The notes under the pieces were generated by a model. The model was not told the DNA's origin and did no database searches. It saw only the letters and a list, made by a program, of their open reading frames with translations. Position numbers and translations under genes: made by a program. From Litchfieldia alkalitelluris (GTDB lineage Bacteria > Bacillota > Bacilli > Bacillales > Salisediminibacteriaceae), in the NCBI RefSeq assembly GCF_002153425.1, contig NZ_KZ119600.1, positions 3,540,120 to 3,604,119 on the forward strand: a stretch of 64,000 nt of DNA. The letters are read 5' to 3'. Below, piece after piece: positions 1 through 9,430 of this stretch; position 1 is the stretch's first letter; the number at the start of each line of letters is the position of its first letter.

Positions 1-657
<657 letters not shown>

Positions 658-831
658 AAGTGTTTGATGTCTAGCTGCAGATTTTCATCTGGCTAATTTT
701 GTAATTCATTGACGGGATATTCTTCATCACCTCATATAATATGAAGTAACTTCTTATCCCACTTCGCTTGGCTTTTTGTTTAGTTTTCAAAGGTCAATTT
801 TGAAACAATGTCGTTTGACAGCGACTTTTAT

Positions 832-860
832 ATTATATCAATATATTTTGTCGGAGTCAA
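832..860 (-). promoter_or_regulatory. rRNA operon promoter (proximal) and leader
   Basis: On the minus strand TTGACT (855-860), a 17-base spacer and a perfect TATAAT (832-837) form a strong sigma-A promoter about 175 bases before the 16S gene. The leader between them carries the boxA-like antitermination element CCTTTGAAAACT (about 786-798), typical of Bacillus rRNA leaders. Confidence 0.85.
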
Positions 861-905
861 CAACTTTTTTAAATAGTGTTTACATCGTTTTTAGCGACAA
901 ATACT

Positions 906-934
906 AATTTAACATCTTTCTAAATATAAGTCAA
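906..934 (-). promoter_or_regulatory. possible distal rRNA promoter
   Basis: A second TTGACT (929-934) stands 17 bases from TAAATT (906-911) on the minus strand, about 75 bases upstream of the stronger promoter. Tandem promoters are usual for rRNA operons, but this -10 matches the consensus at only four of six positions. Confidence 0.45.
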
Positions 935-1039
935 CAAAAAGTTTATTTAAATAATAAGGTTTTTTGCGACGACTAAAAATATAACATACTATGATCCTGT
1001 CTTCAAGAGGTATTATATAATTTTCAGGTGAAAATCAAC

Positions 1040-1071
1040 AAAAAAAAGACCAACAACTGAAGTTAGTCTTT
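1040..1071 (-). terminator. rho-independent terminator
   Basis: Minus strand AAAGACTAAC, a 7-base loop, GTTGGTCTTT and a run of T. It ends the hypothetical gene at 1118-2014 and insulates it from the rRNA promoters. Confidence 0.8.
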
Positions 1072-1117
1072 ATTTAATATATAGATCAAATATTCCTAAA
1101 AAAATATTCCCCATTAT

Positions 1118-2014
1118 TTAATTTGCTTTATATAACGGAAAGGGATCGACATCAAACCTGTCAGCAAAACCCCAGTCATACAAATTTACCTTATTACCAT
1201 AGTAACCTGATTTAGAATCATAGCAGTCAGTTATATTTGGTCCTTTATATCGTTGTTCATGCCAAGCTCCCATTAAGTCTATCCCATCATAAGAAATAGG
1301 TAGAGTTTTTATAAATTCATTTTCCGGCGAGAAAGAAGAAAGTAAACATATACTACGAATACATTGAATATTTACCTCACTATGATTATCTGGAAATACT
1401 AAGTGATGGTGTAGATCAGTTCCTTCATATAATAACTTATATAAAATGGATAACGATCTTCCATCAAGACCAGACCATTCTGAGACTTTTTCAAGAGTAT
1501 ATTGTTCTATTAACCACCTATAGGCCTCATTGGTTTTAAAGCATTTAGAAGAAAAATGTTCAGGTAAAGGTTTTCTAGTTAAATAGTAATAGAAGAAACC
1601 AAGAACTATTGGTATGCTACTATCATTTTTAATTGAAAAATAGTTCTCGTAGTGACTGGACCCACTATTATTAGTACTATCAATAATATAAACATTAGTC
1701 TTTCTTTGTTTGACTGTTTTAATTTGTCTGATGATCTCATGTAGGCATTTTGATTCGTCTGAGTACCATATAATTACGGAATTACTACTAGTAATATTCG
1801 AAAATGAAATATTATCGCCGTATATGGCATGAATGATTTTGTTAGTGATGTGTCCATACTCCTTATAATTTTTCTTTTCATCTGAACTGAATTGCCTTCT
1901 CCCTGTAATTGACAATGGCTCACCAATAAAGATTTCCTTTATTTTATTTTCAGATATCAATGATTTTACCACGTTAATAACACCTCTATTTTTAGGTGCT
2001 ATAGTTAACACCAT
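1118..2014 (-). CDS. hypothetical protein (298 aa)
   Basis: I do not recognise this protein. It begins at an ATG preceded by AAAGGA at a good distance, and has its own terminator. The N-terminal third (to about residue 125) alternates beta strands and helices and could be a nucleotide-binding or Rossmann-like fold; the motif VYIIDSTNN near residue 108 closes such a strand. The rest is rich in aromatic residues (FFYYYL, HHHL) with no membrane segment or signal peptide. It stands alone between an rRNA operon and bioY, a common place for strain-specific genes. No catalytic motif is evident. Confidence 0.7.
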   Translation of the reverse strand: MVLTIAPKNRGVINVVKSLISENKIKEIFIGEPLSITGRRQFSSDEKKNYKEYGHITNKIIHAIYGDNISFSNITSSNSVIIWYSDESKCLHEIIRQIKTVKQRKTNVYIIDSTNNSGSSHYENYFSIKNDSSIPIVLGFFYYYLTRKPLPEHFSSKCFKTNEAYRWLIEQYTLEKVSEWSGLDGRSLSILYKLLYEGTDLHHHLVFPDNHSEVNIQCIRSICLLSSFSPENEFIKTLPISYDGIDLMGAWHEQRYKGPNITDCYDSKSGYYGNKVNLYDWGFADRFDVDPFPLYKAN

Positions 2015-2159
2015 AATAACAATCCTTTAGAATCATGAAATTATTCCACACTACAAGTTTACACAAGAACTAGCCTCAATTTTTCACCAAAGAATGAAAT
2101 GTTTGTGAATATTCTTACATTAACCTCTTGAGAGTTGTTAACCGTTTTAGAGGTTTTAG

Positions 2160-2220
2160 TTGACAATAAACTTGATAGATTTTAATATATTGTTAACAAT
2201 ATATAGTTATTGGTTAACAA
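2160..2220 (+). promoter_or_regulatory. bioY promoter with BirA operator
   Basis: TTGACA (2160-2165), 17 bases, TAATAT (2183-2188) form the promoter. Directly downstream, over the start of transcription, lies TTGTTAAC (2190-2197), 15 bases, GTTAACAA (2213-2220), a perfect inverted repeat matching the known Gram-positive BirA operator. BirA charged with biotinyl-AMP would repress bioY when biotin is plentiful. A lone half-site, TTGTTAACC, also occurs at 2135-2143. Confidence 0.92.
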
Positions 2221-2243
2221 TACTGCGAGAGTGAGGTAGAGTG

Positions 2244-2846
2244 ATGGCAAAAACAAAAAATAATATGTTTACAGTTTTAGATTTAACGAAGGCTGCAATG
2301 TTTATTGCTTTAATGGGGATTGGGGCTAATATTACAGCTTTTATTACCGTAGGAGCAGTTCCCTTAACATTCCAAACAGTTATTGCAATTTTAGCTGGTG
2401 TTTTATTAGGAAAGAAAGTTGGAGCATTTTCTATGATTGGTTATACCATCATTGGATTAATCGGTGTTCCAGTATTCGCTGGTTTTCAAGGAGGAATGCA
2501 CAACTTTCTAAGCCCTACTTTCGGATTCGTTCTATCTTTTATTATCTTGGCATTCTTTGTGGGCTGGATTCTTGAAATAGTAAAACCTTCTATACTAATG
2601 TATCTATTCGCTTGCTATATTGGCTTAATAATTAATTATGCTATCGGAGTACCATATTTATACTTACATCAACAGTTTATTTTAAATTTAGATGAGGTAA
2701 CATTTTTGTCTACCTCTGTTATTATGGCTCCTTTTTTTGTAAAAGATTTTATTCTCACTGGAATGATTGCTTTGGTTCTTCCGAGGATGGTGAAGGCTAT
2801 TAATAGGTCAAAGTCAGGAATAAACAACATTCAACATAGTGCTTAA
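2244..2846 (+). CDS. bioY: biotin transporter BioY (ECF S component)
   Basis: BioY is the substrate-binding membrane subunit of the energy-coupling-factor biotin importer and works with shared EcfA/A'/T subunits, which are not in this window. The 200-residue protein has about six hydrophobic segments, and the N-terminal region (KAAMFIALMGIGANI) and the glycine-rich GGMHNFLSPTFGFVLSF stretch near residue 82 are characteristic of the family. A GTG codon at 2241 is in frame, but GAGGT at 2233-2237 is better spaced for the ATG at 2244. The BirA operator upstream supports the function independently. Single-gene unit ended by the hairpin at 2908. Confidence 0.93.
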   Translation: MAKTKNNMFTVLDLTKAAMFIALMGIGANITAFITVGAVPLTFQTVIAILAGVLLGKKVGAFSMIGYTIIGLIGVPVFAGFQGGMHNFLSPTFGFVLSFIILAFFVGWILEIVKPSILMYLFACYIGLIINYAIGVPYLYLHQQFILNLDEVTFLSTSVIMAPFFVKDFILTGMIALVLPRMVKAINRSKSGINNIQHSA

Positions 2847-2907
2847 GATAGGTTCATTAATTAGACAAGATGACCTCCTGATAAAACACGGATAATGTAA
2901 CTCATTT

Positions 2908-2946
2908 GACTAGCTGACTGGGACCAAGTTTGTTAGTCTTTTTTTT
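2908..2946 (+). terminator. rho-independent terminator of bioY
   Basis: GACTAGC, a 17-base loop, GTTAGTC followed by eight T. Confidence 0.8.
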
Positions 2947-3014
2947 GTAAAAATGGATTTAATATAAAAAAGAGCAAAAACTACATAACGATTATATTAA
3001 GTAGGTGGGTTGAA

Positions 3015-3647
3015 ATGAGAATCAAAAAAAATTATGAAAATAGGAGAAGACACACAGTTTTAGTAATTCTAATCATATTGTTAGCCCTATCAAGTAATTC
3101 TTTGCCTAAAATTCCTAAGTTTTATAAAAATATGATTTATGTCAGTTCCTTTAATGGACTTTATTATTTGCTATGTAGACGACACCTAGTTTGGGAATTC
3201 ATCCCAAACATTGGAGTTAACTGGTTACTTCTTAGATTAGTTCATACAATACTTGTAACTCCTTTAGTAGTGCTTGTTTTCCTAAGTGAGATGCCACATA
3301 CACTATCTAAGCAATTTATTCATTTTGCACGTTGGATTACAATAAGCTTTGCTGTTGAGTATTTGATTCACAAGGAAGACTTAATTCTTTATGCTCATGG
3401 TTGGAACGTTTTTTGGTCAGGAGTAATTTATGTGAAAATGTATTTTTATAGCTATTTAATAACAAAACGACCTCTCCTTACATTATTTCTATCTTTTTGT
3501 TCAACCATTTATTTCATTACAAAGTTTAATGTCCCTTTAAAAAAGAACCACATTTCAAGGTATTTTGAACCACTAGTTGATGTGTACTACCATACATTTT
3601 TGGAAGACTTAACTGATAAAAAACGTAAAATATTCGGTCTTCCTTAA
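3015..3647 (+). CDS. small integral membrane protein, CBO0543-like
   Basis: A 210-residue protein with a basic N terminus (KKNYENRRRH) and about five hydrophobic helices. The middle (GWNVFWSGVIYVKMYFYSYL, followed by PLLTLFLSF) and the overall length resemble the CBO0543-type membrane proteins found in several copies in Bacillaceae; their function is unknown. AGGTGGG precedes the ATG. It appears to be monocistronic, with a shared terminator at 3668-3712. Family assignment is from memory of the pattern and is tentative. Confidence 0.6.
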   Translation: MRIKKNYENRRRHTVLVILIILLALSSNSLPKIPKFYKNMIYVSSFNGLYYLLCRRHLVWEFIPNIGVNWLLLRLVHTILVTPLVVLVFLSEMPHTLSKQFIHFARWITISFAVEYLIHKEDLILYAHGWNVFWSGVIYVKMYFYSYLITKRPLLTLFLSFCSTIYFITKFNVPLKKNHISRYFEPLVDVYYHTFLEDLTDKKRKIFGLP

Positions 3648-3667
3648 TACAGTGGATGAACAAATAA

Positions 3668-3712
3668 GAACCTGCTCCTTTCACAAGCGTGAACAGAGCA
3701 GGCTCTTTTATA
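3668..3712. terminator. terminator between convergent genes
   Basis: GAACCTGCTC, an 18-base loop, GAGCAGGCTC and TTTTAT. The 10-bp stem has one mismatch. It lies between the convergent ends of the membrane protein gene and the permease gene and may serve both, better for the plus strand. Confidence 0.75.
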
Positions 3713-3742
3713 TTTTTTCACTATAAATTATTGATTACACCC

Positions 3743-5089
3743 TTATAAAATAACCGCAGCTAACCAACCAAATATGATTAATGGTATATTAAAATGCAAG
3801 AATGTTGGTACACAAGTATCCCAAATGTGATGATGTTGTCCGTCCACATTTAAACCTGCAGTTGGTCCAAGTGTACTGTCAGATGCTGGTGATCCTGCAT
3901 CACCTAAAGCTCCAGCTGTTCCTATTAACGCTATTGTTGCTAAAGGACTGAATCCTAATACAGATGCTAGTGGTACAAAGATAACCGCTATAATCGGAAT
4001 CGTCGAGAATGATGAGCCTATTCCCATTGTAATCAATAGACCAACTATAAGCATTAATAAAGCTCCTAACCCTTTATTATCTCCAATTAAATCAGCGACT
4101 GAGGCCACTAATGTGTTTACATGCCCCGTCTCTCTAATTACTTCCGCAAAACCACCTGCAGCTATCATAACGAAGCCAATGAAAGCCATCATTTTCATTC
4201 CATTTGTCATCAATGTTTCTGATTCTGACATGCTATGCTTCCCTTTAAACTGTTTTACAATAAAATAAAGATAAATAATTACTAAACCAACAAATGAACT
4301 GAATATCATAGAGTCAGTAAGAATTTGTAAGACAAGAACTGTAATAATTGAAAGTATACCAATTACAACAGACGGTATAGTATAAGCAAAATCATTTTGT
4401 TTATCTTCTTGACTAACTATCTCACGGTCTTCATATGTCCTTCGTTTTCGATATGAAATGAACACAGCAACGATTAAACCAATTACCATTCCAAGTACTG
4501 GGAGTGCCATCGCTTTCGGTATCATTGAAAGCTCGATCTCCATACCACTTTCAACCATGTTTCTCTCAATTATTTCATGGAATATAAGTCCAAAACCAAA
4601 AGGTAATAAAATATATGGTGCTTTTAAACCAAAAGTCATAATAGCTGCAATTCCACGTCTATCAATCATTAAGGCATTAAACACTTTGATCATAGGTGGT
4701 ATTAATATAGGAATAAATGCAATATGAATTGGAATTAAGTTTTGTGAAGACACTGAAATTAATAATATTCCAAGTAAAATCAATACCTTTGTAAGCGTCC
4801 TAGTTTCCGTTTCTCCTTCTTTCCCAACTGCAGACACTACACTTCGAACTAATAGATTTGGTAAACCTGTAAAACTGATAGAAATTGCAAACGCCCCAAG
4901 CATTGCATAACTTAACGCTACTCCTGCATTCGCTCCTAACCCTGTGCCAAATATCGTCAATGTTTCTTCTAGTGTAAAACCAGCAGTTAGCCCTCCAACA
5001 AGTGCCCCAGACACAAGTGCAATAACGACATGAATTCTAAATAAACTTAAAACGATCATAACTAAAACTGCAATTATTACTGCATTCAT
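3743..5089 (-). CDS. yuiF: Na+/H+ antiporter-family permease, YuiF type
   Basis: A 448-residue polytopic membrane protein with 11-12 hydrophobic segments. The C-terminal motif GDAGSPASDSTLGPTAGL and the following HIWDTCVPTF are typical of the Na_H_antiport_2/NhaC-like family that includes B. subtilis YuiF, annotated variously as a Na+/H+ antiporter or amino-acid permease. The substrate cannot be read from the sequence. It lies in the same neighbourhood as yuiD-yuiA, which supports the YuiF name. In B. subtilis, as I recall, yuiE (a leucyl aminopeptidase) lies nearby; here a TRAP operon occupies that place. No lysine riboswitch precedes this gene, unlike the second NhaC-type gene in the window. 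Confidence 0.8.
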   Translation of the reverse strand: MNAVIIAVLVMIVLSLFRIHVVIALVSGALVGGLTAGFTLEETLTIFGTGLGANAGVALSYAMLGAFAISISFTGLPNLLVRSVVSAVGKEGETETRTLTKVLILLGILLISVSSQNLIPIHIAFIPILIPPMIKVFNALMIDRRGIAAIMTFGLKAPYILLPFGFGLIFHEIIERNMVESGMEIELSMIPKAMALPVLGMVIGLIVAVFISYRKRRTYEDREIVSQEDKQNDFAYTIPSVVIGILSIITVLVLQILTDSMIFSSFVGLVIIYLYFIVKQFKGKHSMSESETLMTNGMKMMAFIGFVMIAAGGFAEVIRETGHVNTLVASVADLIGDNKGLGALLMLIVGLLITMGIGSSFSTIPIIAVIFVPLASVLGFSPLATIALIGTAGALGDAGSPASDSTLGPTAGLNVDGQHHHIWDTCVPTFLHFNIPLIIFGWLAAVIL

Positions 5090-5219
5090 GATTCATTCTC
5101 CTCTCCAAATAAATGATTTTTAATATATTACAATATTTTCGCTTTATCATGCTAAATCACTAATGTATTAAAATGCTTGTTTAATATAACATTAGACTAA
5201 TATAGTGTCAATAGATTAA

Positions 5220-5252
5220 CAAAAAGTTCGGGGACCTGGTCCCCGAACTTTT
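5220..5252. repeat. dispersed GC-rich palindrome, copy 1
   Basis: CAAAAAGTTCGGGGACC, one central T, then the inverse arm to 5252. The arm is almost perfect over 17 bases (last pair broken). A second copy lies at 39156-39190. Just after copy 1 comes a partial repeat of the arm, CCGAACTTTTTGTG. The stem plus T-run could act as a terminator on either strand. Confidence 0.85.
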
Positions 5253-5272
5253 TCCGAACTTTTTGTGGACTA

Positions 5273-5310
5273 AAGAAAAGACCTAAGGAACTATATCCTC
5301 AGGCCTTTCT
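5273..5310 (-). terminator. terminator of the TRAP operon
   Basis: Minus strand AAAGGCCTGAGGA, short loop, TTCCTTAGGTCTTTT; the stem is complete if G-U pairs are allowed. Confidence 0.85.
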
Positions 5311-5328
5311 CAAACTATCTTTTCTACA

Positions 5329-6363
5329 TTACTGTTGAGCTGCTTGAATCTCTTCTTCTAACATGTTTAAGATTCTACCAGAATCCTCACCATAGTTATC
5401 AATGAAGAATTGACGAACTGGAATTGCTAGTTCACGGAACGCTTGACGCTCATCTTCAGATAAATAGTAAACTTCTGTTGGGTTTTCTGTATCTTCTTCA
5501 ATAGCAGTTAATAGTTCTTCATTCATTTGATCCTGCATTTCAAATCCAACTGATCGCATTTCTTCTACTGTTTCATCAACCATTTCACGAATATCATCTG
5601 GAAGGTCGTTATAGAAATCTGTATTTACAACAGTCATAGCGACATAGTTATTGTGATTAGAAACTGTCATATGGTCTTGCACTTCATGGAATCCAGCATC
5701 CTCAATAAAGAAGATAGGGTTTTCCTGACCATCTAGTGCACCTTGCTGTAAACTAGTGTATAACTCACCCCAGTCAAGTGGAGTAGGGTCTGCACCATAT
5801 GCTTGATAGGAATTACTAATTAATGGAGACTCTTGGATACGCATTTGGAAACCATCAAAATCATCTGGAGTTCTTAATGGACTACTACCAGTCCATTGCA
5901 TAGCACCTTCAGTCCAGAATGCTAGCGGTGTCATATTATGTTCTTCATACTTTGCACGTAGTTCTACATTTAATGCTTCACTTTCGTCCAAGATTTGCTG
6001 AGTTAAAGCAATATCATCTGGGAACAAGAAATGTAATGCGAATAATTGAGCTTCCTCAACCATTGTTCCAGTAAAACCTGGAGAAACAATAGCTAACTCC
6101 GTGTAACCATCCATTAACTGCTCCGCTTGGTCTACACCATCACCAAGACCACCATATTCAAAAACAGTGATTTCTACTCGACCGTCAGATTTCTCTGCCA
6201 TTCTTTCTGCAAATTCAGCAGCATATTCATATTGTACTTGTCCTTGCACTTCCTCTGTTACAAAGTCCCATTGAAACTCTGCACCGTCGTCGTCACCACA
6301 AGCTGCCAAGAAGAAAGCCATGGAAATAGCTGTGATGAGCAATAAGCTTTTTTTCAAATTCAT
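5329..6363 (-). CDS. dctP: TRAP transporter solute-binding lipoprotein (DctP family)
   Basis: Extracytoplasmic solute receptor of a tripartite ATP-independent periplasmic-type transporter, which imports organic acids (C4-dicarboxylates, sialic acid or related acids) using the ion gradient. The start at 6363 is chosen because GGGGGT precedes it and the protein then begins with a clean lipoprotein signal (MNLKKSLL... LAAC, Cys about residue 22), so it would be anchored to the outer face of the membrane. The family hallmark RIQESPL with the binding-site Arg near residue 175 and the LQQGALDGQENP motif are visible. It is the last gene of dctQ-dctM-dctP. Substrate unknown. Confidence 0.92.
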   Translation of the reverse strand: MNLKKSLLLITAISMAFFLAACGDDDGAEFQWDFVTEEVQGQVQYEYAAEFAERMAEKSDGRVEITVFEYGGLGDGVDQAEQLMDGYTELAIVSPGFTGTMVEEAQLFALHFLFPDDIALTQQILDESEALNVELRAKYEEHNMTPLAFWTEGAMQWTGSSPLRTPDDFDGFQMRIQESPLISNSYQAYGADPTPLDWGELYTSLQQGALDGQENPIFFIEDAGFHEVQDHMTVSNHNNYVAMTVVNTDFYNDLPDDIREMVDETVEEMRSVGFEMQDQMNEELLTAIEEDTENPTEVYYLSEDERQAFRELAIPVRQFFIDNYGEDSGRILNMLEEEIQAAQQ

Positions 6364-6419
6364 AACTAAAATTACCCCCATAATTTGATTTATTTATTTT
6401 AAGGATATCTCAAACCTTC

Positions 6420-7694
6420 TTACATCAAGCGAACTAAGAAAAGTGAGATGTCCTCAAACAGTATGACTAATACAGCAACTATCACTAACATAACGATATA
6501 TGGCGGTGTCCCACGAATAACATCGAGATAGGACTTGTTGAACACCGCACTGGCGGTGAAGATATCGACGCCAAAAGGTGGTGTTGCTGAACCTAAAGCT
6601 GCTTGGAATACTATTACTACACCTAGATGGACTGGATCTACACCTGCAGCAGTTGCTACTGGAGCAAATATTGGTGATAAAATCAAAATCACTACTATTG
6701 GATCCACAAACATACAACCAATAAAGAAGAATAGTGCAACAATAAATAGAACTGTCAATGCTGAAGGGTCTGGCCCTAAAACAGCATCAGTAAGTGTATG
6801 TGGGATTCTCGCCCTATTAATAGCCATTGAAAAAGCTTGACCTGCTGCTACAAGAATGAAAACTGCAGAGGTTACTAGACCACTAGACATAGCAATTTTT
6901 GGAATGTTCTTCAATTTTATAGTTCTATAAATTAACACTTCCAAAATCAATGCATATAAAACGGATATCCCAGCTGCTTCCGTAGGCGTGAACATTCCAG
7001 TGTAAATCCCACCTACGATAATAAAAGGGAAACCTAATGGAAGAAGTGCCTTTCGTGTTCTCTCTAATCTATCAGACCAGGTTGCCTTTTCCACTTTTGG
7101 TATTTTATAAATTTTTGCGTGTATGTAGGCATAAACCGCAAAAAATATAAAAATTAAAACTCCTGGACCAATCCCTGCAATAAACAAATCCCCAACGGAT
7201 GCATTGGAAACTAGCGCGTAAATAATCATTCCAATACTAGGTGGAATAAGTAATGCAATATCACTAGCATTAATAATAAGAGCAATTGCACTAGAATCTT
7301 TATATCCCATTTTTAACAACCGTTGACGCATTGGAGTACCAACTGCAACAACCGTCGCTTGTGTCGAACCTGATATCGATCCAAACAAAGTACAAGCTGC
7401 AGCTGTTGTGATCGCGTAACCACCACGAAGGTGTCCGACGAAAGCACCAACAAAATCTACTAATCTATTTGAGGTTTTTCCTGTTGCCATTATATCCGCA
7501 GCAAATATAAACAGAGGTACTGCTAGAAGGGCATAAGGAACAATCCCTGTCCTCATTTGTTGTATGATAATATACGGGTCCAATGAACCAAGGAAAAAGA
7601 AAACTAAGACCAAGGCCCCTGCTATTAAAGGAATCATCATTGGCAGACCCATAACGAGTAATACTACCATTACAAGAAGTATAATCCACTCCAT
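6420..7694 (-). CDS. dctM: TRAP transporter large permease (DctM)
   Basis: A 424-residue protein with about 12 membrane segments, the ion-coupled channel subunit of the TRAP system. Typical features are the N-terminal LPMMIPLIAGAL stretch, TGKTSNRLVDFVGAFVGHLRGG near residue 72, the SGSTQATV motif, and GMFTPTEAAG in the middle. It lies 23 bases after dctQ and 57 bases before the receptor gene, and the three form one operon. Full length compared with the family (about 425). Confidence 0.95.
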   Translation of the reverse strand: MEWIILLVMVVLLVMGLPMMIPLIAGALVLVFFFLGSLDPYIIIQQMRTGIVPYALLAVPLFIFAADIMATGKTSNRLVDFVGAFVGHLRGGYAITTAAACTLFGSISGSTQATVVAVGTPMRQRLLKMGYKDSSAIALIINASDIALLIPPSIGMIIYALVSNASVGDLFIAGIGPGVLIFIFFAVYAYIHAKIYKIPKVEKATWSDRLERTRKALLPLGFPFIIVGGIYTGMFTPTEAAGISVLYALILEVLIYRTIKLKNIPKIAMSSGLVTSAVFILVAAGQAFSMAINRARIPHTLTDAVLGPDPSALTVLFIVALFFFIGCMFVDPIVVILILSPIFAPVATAAGVDPVHLGVVIVFQAALGSATPPFGVDIFTASAVFNKSYLDVIRGTPPYIVMLVIVAVLVILFEDISLFLVRLM

Positions 7695-7717
7695 ATTAAA
7701 TTCCTCTCATTTTCATT

Positions 7718-8242
7718 TTATTGTTCATCATAATCTTTTTTCTCCTGGGCCAGATAAACTTCATCATTAACTATGTTCACCCATGCATTTCGTAAGAATT
7801 GTAATCCACCTAGAAACAAGCCGATTGGTATAAACATAACCATTACCCAATAAGGAAGCTCCATTGCTGCTGTTGTTCTCGTCTGATTTACCGTATACCC
7901 ATATGCATAGTACGTAAGAAGGAATAATATGAGCGCTGTTATTAATGGATTGACAATAGCTAAAACTTTCTTTACTTTTTTAGGTGCCATATCAAAGAAT
8001 GCTGACATGCTAATATGTCTTCCTTTTCTAGCCGCGTAACTAATTCCCATAAAAGTTGCCATTATAATAGCTATTTCACTTACTTCAGAAGCAAACAACC
8101 AACTACTTCCCGTTACCCTACGGCTAATTACATTCCCAAAAGTCATGACCGAAATGATGATGATGGACCAACTTAAGACGATAGTTTCGAATTTTATCAA
8201 TAAGTTATCTAGAAATTTAAGTACTTTTTTTATACCGTCCAA
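7718..8242 (-). CDS. dctQ: TRAP transporter small permease (DctQ)
   Basis: Four-helix membrane subunit (174 residues) that pairs with DctM. The segment RRVTGSSWLFASEVSEIAII with the conserved Trp and Glu, and AARKGRHISMSAFFD, are characteristic of DctQ. The start is a TTG at 8240-8242 with AGGAG and GAGGGG just upstream; there is no better ATG that keeps the first helix. First gene of the operon; the 600-base region upstream holds no clear regulatory site that I can name. Confidence 0.9.
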   Translation of the reverse strand: MDGIKKVLKFLDNLLIKFETIVLSWSIIIISVMTFGNVISRRVTGSSWLFASEVSEIAIIMATFMGISYAARKGRHISMSAFFDMAPKKVKKVLAIVNPLITALILFLLTYYAYGYTVNQTRTTAAMELPYWVMVMFIPIGLFLGGLQFLRNAWVNIVNDEVYLAQEKKDYDEQ

Positions 8243-8843
8243 TTCTCCTACCCCTCCTCTCCGAATTTGACATTTTTCATCAATATACCCATGTATTTCG
8301 ATGTGTTTAGTAGGATATATGTTATATGAAGGCTTTCTTTATCAGCTTTTCGTTAATTGTTGTCGAATAAAGTCATATGTAGTAGACGGTTATTTTTCAA
8401 CTAACTCGCCTATTAAATAGCATAAAGCAATATTCGTAAATGTACAAAAAGGATATGTGGACATATTAGAGGATTTCTCTGTAAATATTACGCTTAGTTC
8501 AAATAACACTGTCCCTATATAATATTACTCCGCTCAACTCCATATAATTACCATATTCTCTAAAATGTCTTCATTATATATTTCCCTAACCCCAGATATG
8601 CAAACCTTCATTTGTTTAAATCCAACTATGCTCTCAAAACGTGAGTAGCGTGCAGCGATCACCAACACAAAATATGTATTTTCACGGTAGCTAATTAAAT
8701 GTAATAATAAAAAAATAGTCTATATAATAATCACCTATAAAATTATGCTATAATGAACGTTGCAAAATACGTTTATACTATAGTTTAGATTCCTAATAGC
8801 TAGGGTAAATATACTATCAACTGAGGAAAGGACATCTATCGTT
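8243..8843. other. 600-base non-coding region between the TRAP operon and yuiD
   Basis: AT-rich, divergent intergenic region. The only clear element is an extended -10 promoter for yuiD, TGCTATAAT at 8746-8754 on the plus strand, with a weak -35. I see no gene, riboswitch or repeat here. A promoter for dctQ must lie at the left end but none stands out. Confidence 0.6.
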
Positions 8844-9320
8844 ATGGAATTATTCTCTAATTTTCCCTTATGGGCGGCTCTATTTGCAATTGGGTTTGCT
8901 CAATTTATAAAAGTACCACTTCAATATATCGCATCTAAAAGATTCGATTGGACGCTTCTCACCAGTACAGGTGGAATGCCCAGTTCTCATTCTGGTGCTG
9001 TAACCGCGTTATCGACTGCGATTGCCCTAGAGGAAGGTCTAGGCTCGCCACTATTTGCTATTGCAGCAACTTTTGGTATCATCGTGATGTTTGATGCAAC
9101 AGGAGTACGCTGGCATGCAGGCGAACAAGCTACAGTTCTAAACAGATTAGTGATGGATTTTAATAAGCTAGTTGAAGAGATGAGGTCTTGGCCTGATAAA
9201 AAAGAGCAGGAAAAAAGGAAAGAATTAAAAGAGCTATTAGGTCATCAACCAATAGAAGTATTTTTTGGTGGGATCTTAGGCATCGTTCTTACATTAATAT
9301 TACATGCAGTATTGCATTAG
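8844..9320 (+). CDS. yuiD: divergent PAP2-family membrane protein YuiD
   Basis: A 158-residue protein of the DUF212/YuiD family, a divergent relative of acid phosphatase/vanadium haloperoxidase (PAP2) enzymes. The motifs GGMPSSHSGAVTAL near residue 45 and DATGVRWHAGEQA near residue 91 match the family and place the phosphatase-like His and Arg residues. Hydrophobic helices flank them, so it should be membrane-embedded. A lipid-phosphate phosphatase role is suggested for the fold but unproven. GAGGAAAGG precedes the ATG. It converges with yuiC over the hairpin at 9386. Confidence 0.93.
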   Translation: MELFSNFPLWAALFAIGFAQFIKVPLQYIASKRFDWTLLTSTGGMPSSHSGAVTALSTAIALEEGLGSPLFAIAATFGIIVMFDATGVRWHAGEQATVLNRLVMDFNKLVEEMRSWPDKKEQEKRKELKELLGHQPIEVFFGGILGIVLTLILHAVLH

Positions 9321-9385
9321 TCCAAAAAGTTTCATTTATACGCCATATACAGCTTTCTTGCTTCTTGAACTTAAAACACTTACTA

Positions 9386-9427
9386 CAAAAAACTGCTGAC
9401 CTGTTATTTACAAGGCAGCAGTTTTTG
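9386..9427. terminator. bidirectional terminator between yuiD and yuiC
   Basis: AAAAACTGCTG, a 17-base loop, CAGCAGTTTTT: A-run on one side and T-run on the other, so it can serve both convergent genes. Confidence 0.85.
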
Positions 9428-9430
9428 TTA

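Noticed and set aside
3743-5089. Second lysine riboswitch upstream of the YuiF-type permease
   Set aside because: The 240 bases upstream contain none of the conserved L-box blocks found at 37915-38125.
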